Positions 11,246-21,259 of a DNA stretch of 64,000 nt are shown in pieces. The first letter of the stretch is position 1; each line of letters starts with the position of its first letter. This DNA is from Cavenderia fasciculata (taxonomy: Eukaryota; Evosea; Eumycetozoa; Acytosteliales; Cavenderiaceae), in contig NW_004457729.1 in assembly GCF_000203815.1 (NCBI RefSeq), positions 248,674 through 312,673 of the forward strand, given 5' to 3'. The translations under genes were made by a program, and so were the position numbers. The notes beneath the pieces are model-generated. The model worked only from the letters and a program-made list of their open reading frames with translations. It was not told where the DNA came from and searched no databases.

Positions 11246-13293
11246 TTAATAAAAAAAAAGATAATCATTAATGATGGTCAATAGAACTGCCACCAATATC
11301 ATTAGTAGCACAAATGATAGGCATACTACAATGTTGATGATTTGCCAATGTGTTAATGCCTCTTCCTCTTCATCTAGCACTGAATTTGAATCATCACCAA
11401 GAATGAGTGCGAATCTTCCATCTTTCATTACATATTCCATAGTAATTACCTGGACATTGTTTTAGATATCTAGACACAACCTTTTCAGCTACTCTGATTG
11501 TTATATTACTTGATTCAAGAAGATTTGAAACAACATCCAATAAACATGTAATTTGTTTAAAACTGTTTCCAATAAACCTTGGTGATTTACATTGTTTTCC
11601 ATAGATTGATATTAAAACATATGATTGATCTTTTCCAAAATGATTACCTTTGATTGTAACCATTGATGGCTGTCCAAATTGAATATTGGTAACACTATCA
11701 ATGATTGGTGTATCACTTGTATAAAATGTAATCAATGGTGTGTAATATTTAATATTTGAAATATCTAATGACACCACCATTCTATTATAAATATTATACA
11801 GAATATTATTTGATTGTTTCATATTTGAAGTATTTTGAGAATAATACAATGAAGATAGTGTTCCTTTAAATGGACCGTTATTTCTTGTAAAACACTATTA
11901 TTGTTATTGCTGAATGAAACACCTTGCCAAAATCTAAATGATTCATACCCTTTTAAATTCAATGATTGATTAAAACATTGATACATTTCTTTTGATTCGA
12001 ATGCACCAATATAAGGAGCATTGGCTGTTGTTTCCATTTTTACATTGTCAATCATTAATTGCTTGACTAATTCATATTCTCCACCAAATAGAATAGTTGA
12101 ATAGAATCTATCGTCACAGACTATTGAAAATGAGTTGGCGTTAGAATTAAATATTTATATTGTATTTAATATTAATACATACAAATATGAGGTTTATAAG
12201 TTTGAGTATAAACATCATCAACTGAAATTGAAATGGGTAGTTTGGTATCTCCAACAATAGCTGATTGGAGTTGACAAATAATCTGTGTTGATGATACAAA
12301 TGTAATATTACATTGAATTGTTGACATATTAACAGATACTATATTGTTATTGGTATCGTCACCAAAGTTATCACCAATCAATGTAATCCATTTGTTGTGA
12401 ATGATTGATACACAGCTTTGATAAATGGTGGATATGGTTTCCATAAATAGTGTGTCGAGTTGACTCCACTAGCATCTTGGACAGTTACATTATGAAATCC
12501 AGATAGAGGAACTATACAAGTGACTGATGTTCCTTGCTTGAGTGTTATATGACATGATTTTGAGAGTTGTTTGGATTGATTAGAAAATGTAATATTGATT
12601 GTTTGTATGTAGAATTGTGTTAGATTGTTGATTGTTATTGATCCTCCATTTGTACCAATTGATGGAATATATACTTCTGAAATTGGTTGTATTTCACACA
12701 TTACTAGAGCATCATATCTAACACCAGCATTCTGAAGATTATTTCCTCTCATGTAAATATATTTCTCTCCAACAGGAGTTAAAGATGGATCACCTGCATT
12801 GAATGGACAATATCCTGTAATAAAATAAAACAAAATGATTCATACAATTAATTTTAAAAGAGTAGATCTATCAAATATACATCATCATCATCATACCAAA
12901 ACATTGACCAGTATACATATTAAATAATGGTTGATTTGTTTGTGGTCCAGTTGAATAGGAATAATGACCATTCCCTCTAATATCGCTACCAGATACCCAT
13001 GTAGGTGGATCCCAACTGAGTTTAATAAAATCCAATTCTTGTTTTGAATCGACAGTGGCAAGATATGATTTAAAAGTACCATCTCCTAAACCGTTTCGAT
13101 AAACCAAACAATTATTCACTGCATCTGTGATTATAGGAGTTAAAGGAAAAAATGTGTATGAATGACCCTTCACAGGATTCCCTCCTTTTGAAGTGTTCCA
13201 AACTTTTGTAAAGCTTCCATATTGGCAATGAACGGGAGTAATATAAAACAATAAAAGCATCAAAACAGCTACTAATACTATTAAATTTGACAT
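11246..13293 (-). pseudogene. C-type lectin plus IPT/TIG membrane protein gene, frame-damaged
   Basis: Cell-surface protein gene with a signal peptide (MSNLIVLVAVLMLLLFYIT), a C-type-lectin-like domain (LATVDSKQELDFI, WVSGSDI), IPT/TIG domains (ITLIGDNFG, ITIRV-type strands, VTIKGNHFGKDQ), an EGF-like remnant (CPGNYYGICN) and a C-terminal helix (IINIVVCLSFVLLMILVAVL). Exons are about 13293-12897, 12814-12183 and 12120-11246. The reading frame changes within exon 2 near 12380-12445, again near 11880-11900 (two extra bases relative to the copy at 6.9 kb), and again near 11400-11440. It is either a recent pseudogene or a gene carrying several base errors. Expected role if intact: adhesion or recognition at the surface. 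Confidence 0.7.
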
Positions 13294-13734
13294 TGTTGTG
13301 AAATAATAATTAATATTTATGTATTATCTCTCTTTTCTTTTATGACTGTCAAACTTTACACTTTATCATTCACTTCTTCTTTTAATGTTGTCAATTTGGC
13401 AACTGTTTGTTGAGATCATAATCTCGCCATTTCTGTTTGTAGGTGTTTAATGATATATATAATTGATTGATTGATGTCATTGTAGCCTCTCTCTTTTGGG
13501 TTTCAATGAAGGGTTTGATGTGATGTCTCTATATTGGTGAGGAGATCAGTAGAATGAGGATAGGTGTATTATTATTATTTATACTCTACTTGTTGTTTGT
13601 TTTGTTTAATGATAACTATTATCTCAGCAATCTGCCTATCTATCTGTGTAACTATTAGATTTGTGTTCTTTTTATTTTTTTTGAACAAGCATTTTTTAAC
13701 TTTGTTTATTATTCACAAAGTAATATTTAGGTTG
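13294..13734. other. Intergenic region
   Basis: About 440 bp between the lectin/IPT gene start and the 3' end of the I29-domain gene. It is T-rich and AT-rich, with one short low-complexity open frame (13564-13791, +) that has no family features. No promoter element or RNA gene could be identified with confidence. Confidence 0.5.
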
Positions 13735-14510
13735 TTAGTTATTTGGAGTGGTAAAAGCTCTAGCAGTAATAGAGTGATGATGGTTCTGTGACAAGTTGAA
13801 TACATTGATACCCGATGGAGTGGTAGGTTGTTCTGTCAATTCAACCTCCTTCTTGGGTGTCTCCTCCTTTTTGTTCTTTTTATACTTTTTGTAGGCAACA
13901 ACTGAGCCACCAGCAACACCTGCTACAGCAGCACCTCCAACAGCTATGGCAATAATAGTTGAAGTGGCAAGAGCTGCAGCTACTGCTGGTACAGCACCTG
14001 GCATACCTCCAGTAAATCCAGCTGTAAACTCTGAATATGATAATCCTGAAAATTCATTCAATGATACTAATAATAAACATAATGAATGTTAGTTAAATTG
14101 GGTATTTAATGTTTGATATGATATATTATATGGACGGACATACATTGTTGAACATTTTGTTTTGGATATGTGACAGTTGTAGTATCAGATAGACCTAATT
14201 CTGCAAGAGTACTAGCTGATAATTCAGATGGTGTTGATGCAGATGGGGAACCTTCAGATACCAAAGCATCTGGAAGTTTGATTTGAGAGTTGAAGTCACC
14301 GATTCTTTTAACATTGGCTTTCCAAGTTTCAAACTTTGATTGAAATTCATCTGATGTATATTGAATGTTATATGCTGTCATCCAACTCTTAAATGATACT
14401 ATTAAAACTTGATCACTTGGGAAATCGTCTCCATAAACCGACGCATTACAAATTAATGCTAAACTTAAAATTAAACTGATAATAGTGATTAAAGATGAAG
14501 ATCTGTTCAT
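13735..14510 (-). CDS. I29 propeptide-like domain membrane protein, no protease domain
   Basis: Two exons, 14510-14144 and 14066-13735, joined as NVQQ-LSLNEFSGL, giving 232 aa. A signal peptide (MNRSSSLITIISLILSLAL) is followed by a cathepsin-propeptide-like (I29) domain at about residues 30-140: FKSWMTAYNIQYTSDEFQ, FETWKANVKRI and the closing NEFSGLSYSEF, which matches the family's N-x-F-x-D-L-x-x-x-E-F ending. A Ser/Thr/Pro-rich insert lies inside it. Instead of a peptidase domain there is an Ala/Gly-rich transmembrane segment (about 160-185) and a basic tail starting YKKYKKNKKEE. It probably acts as a membrane-held cysteine-protease inhibitor or trans-acting propeptide. It is divergent from the papain-type gene at 15278. 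Confidence 0.75.
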
Positions 14511-15277
14511 TTCTTGTTTTGATCTTAAATTGAATAAATAGTATAAATAGAGTAAATAAATAGAGTAAATAAATAGAATATATATACAAATAAATAATAA
14601 ATAAATAAATAAATAGTTAAACTTGAATGAAAGAAGACCCAAGTTAGGTTAATAAACCAAGATAATGATACAGTTTGCAACGACGATCGACACACAGCTC
14701 GACTGGTTGTTGGGTGTTGATTCACTTCATTGAAGAATCTTGTCAGATGTGTTCTAGTTGTTCTTTCTTTGTTGGTTGTTGGGCTTGATGATATCACTTG
14801 ATAAGCCAAACCTGCAAATATTCGATAATTCAACGATTCTGACCGAAAAATCATGTGATCTCGCTAAAAATCGTGTGATTCCGACCCTTGAAATCTGAAT
14901 CTCTTGGCTATGGGGTTAATTAATTAATTAAACAGAACAGCCCTAGACGATGGTGACATCGTATGAAATTATAATAAAAACCGTCGATTTCGTTGATCCT
15001 AGGATATTTCTATAAACATATCTAGCAAGTGGCTTTTGGGATTCTAAACAGTGGATCGCTATTGTTCGATTCGATTACCACCCCACTTTATTCGAACCAA
15101 CAACAATAGATTAGTCAAGGGCCCATAGTTAGCTATCCTTGTTAATGATCTGTTCAAGTTAGTTGTCTTTTTCATTCATTCATTATTTGAATAACTTATT
15201 TATTTATTTATTTATTCAGCACCTCCCTAACTTTTTATTTATTTATTTATTTATTTTTGTACTTTATTTATAAAATC
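14511..15277. promoter_or_regulatory. Divergent intergenic promoter region
   Basis: About 770 bp separating the I29-domain gene (-) from the CAP-papain gene (+). The start-proximal parts of both sides carry A/T tracts (repeated TTTATTTA near 15197-15256 and ATAAATAA near 14545-14615), typical of dictyostelid promoters. The centre (about 14860-15130) is less AT-rich. No specific binding site is claimed. Confidence 0.4.
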
Positions 15278-16564
15278 ATGAAACTATTATTTATTGGGTT
15301 ATCTGTGTTATTTATATCAAGTTTTGTAAATTGTGAAGGCCCTTTGACATCACAAGAAATTCAGACTTTGATTACATATCATAATAATTGGAGACTATCA
15401 CCAGACCCTGCATCAGCAGGTCCATTAACAGCACTGACATACAATTATGACATTGCAGCCACTCTTCAAGCACATGTCAATAAATGTGATTTTACCTTTT
15501 CACCAGCCACTCGTTACGGAGCTGTCAATGAATGGATCTATTGGTGGACACCACAGTATTTCAACATGGAATCCCAAATGAATTTACTTTGGGGGCAACG
15601 TCTCAATTATGATTGGAATACAGGTGCTTGTCTCCCAGACAAATCATGTTTGCCATGGGTATTCACAGTTTGGAATGCAACCACTAATTTTGGATGTGCC
15701 AAAGTTGATTGTGGTGAAAGATTGATTATGGCATGTGACTATAATCCACCTGGTGGTTACTCTGGTGTCAAACCATACCAATTAGCACCAGTCACTCCTA
15801 CACCTGCCCCAACACCCTCACCAACTCCAGTCCCCCCAACAAGCAATAATATCGATTGGAGACCTTTTTTAACTCCAATTAGACATCAAGGTCAATGTGG
15901 TTCATGTTGGACTTTTGGTTCAGGTAAATATATCACACACACATACACATACACATATATCCCAGTAATTTATAATATTAACATTGACATTAACATTTGT
16001 ATTTGTTTTATAGTGGCAGCAATTGAATCAAGATATTTAATTAAAAATGGATTAGCAGAAATCAATACATTGGATTTATCTGAACAAAATGGAGTTAATT
16101 GTTTAAGATTTGGATGTAATGGAGGTTGGAGTCAATTGTTCTTTGAGACGTTTATGGAAAAGGGATTGGCCTATGAAAAGGATATGCCGTATCTTGCAGC
16201 TGATCAACCAACCTGTTCGTATGATATTGGAACTCCAAGATTCAGATTTTCAAGTTATGGAACTGTACCACGTTTCAACAAACAAGCTATGATTGATGAA
16301 CTTCGAAACGGACCAATTACAGTGTCTCTTTGGGTAGATGATGCATTCCAATCTTATTCTGGTGGTATTTTTAATTGTCAAACTGTCTATACTACCACCA
16401 ACCACATCGTCACTTTAATTGGATACAATGCAGATCAAGATTACTGGATCTTGAGAAATAGTTGGGGTAAATACTGGGGTACCGGTGGAGGCAATATGCT
16501 CCTAACAGCTGCCAATGATAATTGTTATATGTTGGGTTATTCAAGTTACTATCCAATCATTTAA
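15278..16564 (+). CDS. Secreted CAP (SCP/PR-1) domain fused to papain-like cysteine protease
   Basis: Two exons, 15278-15923 and 16014-16564, giving 398 aa. The ATG at 15278 is chosen because it starts a signal peptide (MKLLFIGLSVLFISSFVNC). Residues about 25-175 form a CAP domain: HNNWR, the region around NKCDFTFS, and the closing RLIMACDYNPPGGYSG. A Pro/Thr linker (about 178-195) leads to a C1A papain domain with GQCGSCWTF (catalytic Cys about 210), CNGGW, the histidine in TTNHIVTLIGY (about 346) and the asparagine in WILRNSWGKYWG (about 364). There is no I29 propeptide between signal and protease; the CAP domain takes its place. Likely secreted or lysosomal and catalytically competent. The intron falls just after the active-site Cys. 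Confidence 0.9.
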   Translation: MKLLFIGLSVLFISSFVNCEGPLTSQEIQTLITYHNNWRLSPDPASAGPLTALTYNYDIAATLQAHVNKCDFTFSPATRYGAVNEWIYWWTPQYFNMESQMNLLWGQRLNYDWNTGACLPDKSCLPWVFTVWNATTNFGCAKVDCGERLIMACDYNPPGGYSGVKPYQLAPVTPTPAPTPSPTPVPPTSNNIDWRPFLTPIRHQGQCGSCWTFGSGKYITHTYTYTYIPVIYNINIDINICICFIVAAIESRYLIKNGLAEINTLDLSEQNGVNCLRFGCNGGWSQLFFETFMEKGLAYEKDMPYLAADQPTCSYDIGTPRFRFSSYGTVPRFNKQAMIDELRNGPITVSLWVDDAFQSYSGGIFNCQTVYTTTNHIVTLIGYNADQDYWILRNSWGKYWGTGGGNMLLTAANDNCYMLGYSSYYPII

Positions 16565-16617
16565 AAAAAAAATCCAAAAATCCAAAAAAAAACAAATAAA
16601 CCAAACCAAATCATAAT

Positions 16618-18161
16618 TTATTCTTCATCATCTTCTTCTTCTTCCTCTTCTTCCTCTTCTTCATCTTGAGTATCTTCTTGATCATCTTCATTTTCAGTGT
16701 CACTACTACCACTACTATTACCATCTTCATTATAAAATTCATCAACACCTTGTTCAAATTCTTTTTCTTCTTCTGAAATTGATGAATTACCATCGGAATC
16801 GTCATCTTCACCATCTTCATCTTCCAACTCTTCTTCCTCCTCATCTTGAGTTTTCTGTTTCTTTATCTCTTTGAATTCTGGAAATACAAGGTCATTATCC
16901 AAACCAATGTACAAAGCAACAAAACAAAATGATCTTGTCCATTTTGATTGTTTAATATCTTCTTGTGCAATGTCAACTTGATTGAATGCATCTAATGGTA
17001 GTATTTGGCCAAACGTAAATTCTGGATGGCCCATATCAGAATCATCAATTAAACTCTTTAAATAACTAAATACGCAATAGGTATCTTTTAATTCTTCCAT
17101 ACCACCAATATTATCCAGTCTACTTCCAGATTGAGTAATGGTAACTTGACCAAACCCAATCTTTGTATTGGTCAACATTGAAACTGCATCTTTTAAAGCA
17201 AGTGCTATCTTTTGATTATTAGCATCTAGTTGATCCAAAGTTGTTGGTTCGTAATTGGTAGTTGTTGCAGGCATACAATCACATGGATACGATAGAATGT
17301 ATATGATTCGACCTTTGAGTTTTGGTTTTCTCAAAGTCACTTTAATAGATGCTGCAATATCACCTATTATACCGCTATGATCACGTATCCATGTACCAGA
17401 GTGATCAGAAGATCGTCTCTTTCCAGTTCTCTTTAATTTATAGACCAATAGTAATGCCAATCCATCAGGTGATTTAATTTGAACCGTACTATTTGCATAG
17501 AAAGCAACAAAACTTGGACCAAAATCAAATCCAGATGATAATGGAATAGTTGACGTATCTTCAGGACCTATGTTTAATAATAATTTGACATTTACATTTA
17601 TCAACTGGTAATGATACTATTAAATACCCAAATACTTTGTTGATTTGAGGTAAATTTAATTTCAAAGTTGTCAAAGTCGTCGGAGTTTTATCACAAACAA
17701 CCAACTTTAATAATTCAGATACAATCTTTTCATCACCTAATCCAAGACCTTTACTTGATTTAACCAATACGTTATCCAACCATTGATTCCAATCTTCTTG
17801 ATCAATTTCTATTTTATTTGATTCTATTTCCCAAAAAAATCCATTCTTTTCGTCTCCCTTTAAAGAGAATTAAAATTAAAATAAATAATCGGAATAAAAG
17901 AAAATAAATAAATTAAAACATTAATGTTTGACATACAGATTTTGAAGAGATAGCAGTAAACCTTAAAACTTGGTGACTAGAGACTGGATGTGAAAGAGGA
18001 ACACTCATTTCACGTACCGATATAGATGGTGTAATTGGATCTTTACTCATACCAAAATAATAGTAGTGACCAGTCTTATCAATCGTACTAATAATAGTAC
18101 CTAAATCTGTTAGATCACTATTCCTTAAATTTCCATTAGATGCTTCTAATTTCATCATCAT
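16618..18161 (-). CDS. Hypothetical protein with highly acidic C-terminal tail
   Basis: Exon 1 is 18161-17937, and exon 2 starts at 17857 (SSKS joined to GDEKNGFFWEI). The reading frame changes between 17604 and 17561: one frame ends soon after KVFGYLIVSLPVDK, the other resumes at NIGPEDTSTI and continues to 16618. No plausible intron fits, since the candidates are under 40 nt or give the wrong phase. This is therefore a frameshift or a sequence error. The mature length would be about 490 aa. The C-terminal 80 residues are dominated by Glu and Asp. I do not recognise the family; there is no membrane helix. The acidic tail suggests a nuclear or chaperone-like protein, but that is only a guess. 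Confidence 0.65.
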
Positions 18162-18503
18162 TATATTATAAATAGATAGATAGATAATTATTTTCTCTTT
18201 TTAGATGACTGAAATGAAAATAAATAAATAAATAAATAAATCACCTGTTATCATGATTTTTTAATTGTTGTTGTTGTTGTTGTGATGTTCACACAACACA
18301 GCAGCAAGCACACTGAAGATCGATTGATTGATTGATTGATTTTACCACTACCACCCACCATTGTAAATCAAAATGGTGGTTTTGGTTTAACACACATCCA
18401 CACTCATATTGGTGGATTTGATTTGGATTTGGATTTGTTTTGTGTAGTATATAATATGATTTGATTTATGTTGGGGGGGTTGTGTTTGGTTGGTTAGGGT
18501 TTA
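18162..18503. other. Intergenic region
   Basis: About 340 bp upstream of the acidic-tailed gene and downstream of the elongase gene. It has a TTG/GTT-rich stretch and a TTGATTGATTGATTGA repeat near 18320. No gene or RNA is seen. Confidence 0.5.
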
Positions 18504-19647
18504 TTATTGTAATTTCTTTGTTGTGGTTGTTGAAGATGATGACTTTGATGATGGTCTTGGACCTCTTCTACCCTTTTGAATATAAGTGTGTAGATAGAAA
18601 GAGCCAAAGAGGAAAAGCATCGACATCATATAGATGATCATAGCGTAGAACATCCATCTTGGGAATGGACAGTCATAGTAGATGGCATAGAGAGATGATC
18701 CCAAATTAATTACAAATTGCAGTAATTGTAATTGTGTCAAATATCGTTTCCACCAAACATCAATCTTTAAAGCTGCCAATGTATAATATCCATACATTAA
18801 TGTATGAATCAATGAATTCATAGTTGCTGATAAATATGCATCTAAAATATATAAACAAACAATACAAATAAAAAGATTGGATGTGAGTATAAATGACAAT
18901 TTATATGTGTATGTTGATATCTCTATACAAACCTCCACCAGCAGTCCAATTGATACCAATAAACCATAACATAATAATAGATGAATGATGATAGACATGT
19001 AAAAAGGATACTTGATCAAACTTTTTACGCAAGATCATAAATACTGTATCCATCAATTCGATGTATTTAGAAAAATAGAATAACCAAAGTACTTTTGCCA
19101 TCTAAATAAATAATTAAAAAGAAATAAATAAATAGGCTAATTATTATATATTTAAATATGTTTTCCTATATTTCCATTTACATACTCCAATACCTCTTTC
19201 GGTATAATCTACAGGATTACACATTAAAGAGTAATCATTTATATAAGCTTGACGAGCAGCTTCAATAGTGATATAAGCACTGATCAAACAAAGAATCAAG
19301 TTGTGAAAGATAAGAGGGTATTTCAAATCGAATGGCTTTTGATTGGCCATCACTTTTTTGCCAATCACTACAAATGCATAATAGGCAAATACAACATAAA
19401 ACATTTCATGTGGTCTTTCCATCATTGGCCAATACATTACCCTTTGATCTAGAAGAAGAGGAGACAATAGATAGACAATAGATCGATAGAATAGAATAGA
19501 GTAGAATGTAATGTTAGACCACATTGATTGCTTTCATTCATTTCATTGTTATCATTGCTATAGTATACTAGTGTGCATACCTCTTTTTTCAAAGTAAAAG
19601 TCGATAGATTCCGAGATGGAATCTACATAACTCTTGATTGATGTCAT
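18504..19647 (-). CDS. ELO-family fatty acid elongase
   Basis: Four exons: 19647-19581, 19448-19186, 19101-18933 and 18841-18504 (278 aa), all phases consistent. It catalyses the condensing step of very-long-chain fatty acid elongation in the ER membrane. Evidence: [10 protein letters not shown] followed by the diagnostic histidine box FLHVYHHSS, then [15 protein letters not shown] with a second conserved His, and about seven hydrophobic segments. The C-terminus is Ser/Thr/Lys-rich. The first exon is short (22 codons, [14 protein letters not shown]). Chain-length specificity cannot be told from the sequence. Confidence 0.92.
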
Positions 19648-20640
19648 TCTTCTATATATATGTGCGATGATTTATCTATCTATCTATCTTAAAAGAAATA
19701 GTTATATATATATATATTTAAAGTTATTTGTTAAAACAAATAATTGAAAGCGAAAAACAAGATAGATTAAAAAAAACAAACAAAAAAAAAGAATTAATAA
19801 TCTTTTTAGATAGTTGTGTAAAGAGAGGAGAGGGATATTATTAGACTAATTTATAAAATAAATGATGCGATATCAGACAAAGAAAGGAGAAAGATTCTTT
19901 CTGATCGACATCACTTCACCTGTCGACTTTTTTTGGTTATGATTCCCAGGGGCAAGATTCGTTCGTTTTTTTGTAAAAGGGGTCGTTTAGCAACGACCAG
20001 GAAGGAATGGAAAATGATAGACTAGATAGAGTGCAGTCACTGACTCTCTGGTGTACAATCACTAAATAAGGAGTAGGTTAGGTTTGTAATCAAATATAAT
20101 ATAATTCTAAACAAATTTTGATTTTAGAATGTAATAATAATAATTTGATTCTTGTATACCATGTTATATTTGTAAATTAGTAATAATCTCAACTATAAAT
20201 TTTAAGAAATAAGCAATAATAATAGTTAATAATATCCACAACTAGTAATATTCATACAAGTTACAAATAAAAATAATATGTTGGGCCATACTTTAATGAT
20301 TTCAATGAGTCCTTTTTTCTGAAGCACTCTCTATTGAATAGCCTGGATTTTTGGTTACATTGAACTAAACATACTATTGTTGCAATTAATTAATTGGGAT
20401 TGATTGATCGATTAGTTTGTGTTGATAATGTTGGGATTAATCGATCATGCAAATACCTACCTTTACAAAATCTAAATTACCATTCTCGACCGCGGACACT
20501 CTAAATATCTAAAACTATCTTCAAGATATCTTTTATCGGTTAGATTCTCTACAAGAAACTATATAGTTTATAATAACAACAAAAAATCGTGATGAATAGT
20601 TGTGTTAACATGATGGTTTTGATTTGATTTGATTTGATCT
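19648..20640. other. Intergenic region
   Basis: About 1 kb upstream of the elongase. It contains A-rich tracts, a short TATC repeat near 19675-19690 and TATATA runs near 19704-19717. The central part (19900-20060) is less AT-rich, but no coding region or RNA gene could be supported. Confidence 0.5.
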
Positions 20641-21000
20641 ATTTACCTTGAAAATATCCAAATGTCCAGATGCTCAATAAAGAGTATAGTCTGTGAAATG
20701 TGATTTGTATTCTTGTTTGTCAAACAGGGATTTGATAACATCAAGGCTCCCTTTTGATGCTGCATCGTTAACGCCATTTGCTGTGTATTCTCCGCCACGT
20801 CTACTTGATGGTGTTTTAAATGGTTCCAATAGTTTCATAACCGAGAGATATCCAAATCGAGCATCAGTATCTTTGGCACCCGCAAGATTGATTTTGGGAT
20901 ACCTGGTGACAACATTTCCAGATGCAAAACCATACTGGAAAAAAGGACCTCCACAATTCTCTACTCCTGGTAGATTTGGTTTTGAAACGTGCCTGTACAA
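20641..21000 (-). pseudogene. Decayed ankyrin-repeat fragment
   Basis: The minus strand encodes VNDAASKGSLDVIKSLFDKQ, a typical dictyostelid ankyrin unit, preceded by FGYLSVMKLLEPFK. After a stop at about 20674 the sequence resumes as ASGHLDIF, the start of a further repeat. There is no start codon, promoter or continuing frame. It looks like a relic of one of the large ankyrin families and is unrelated in strand to its neighbours. Confidence 0.55.
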
Positions 21001-21259
21001 AGACTCGGACTCAGGAATAAGAAATATTTTTCAAAATCATGATATTATTACAAAAAAAAAAAAAGAATTAATTAATTATTTAATTAATAATAAAATTAAT
21101 AAGAACTATCTTTCTTTGTTTGTGTGTGTATTTTTGGGGGAATAAATTGATTTAATTTGATTTTTGGTTTATAGGGTTAGGGTTGTTGTTGTTGTTGAAA
21201 GTTGTTGAAGGTTGTTTGTTTTGTTTTGGGGTTGTTGGGATTGTTGTTTAATTAATTAA
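21001..21259. other. Short intergenic spacer
   Basis: A/T tracts and a GTT-rich stretch (about 21180-21250, including GGGTTAGGGTTGTTG) downstream of the 21260-23137 gene. No gene is seen. Confidence 0.4.

Noticed and set aside
15060-15110. GTTCGATTCGATT resembling a tRNA B box
   Set aside because: No matching A box or cloverleaf could be drawn nearby.
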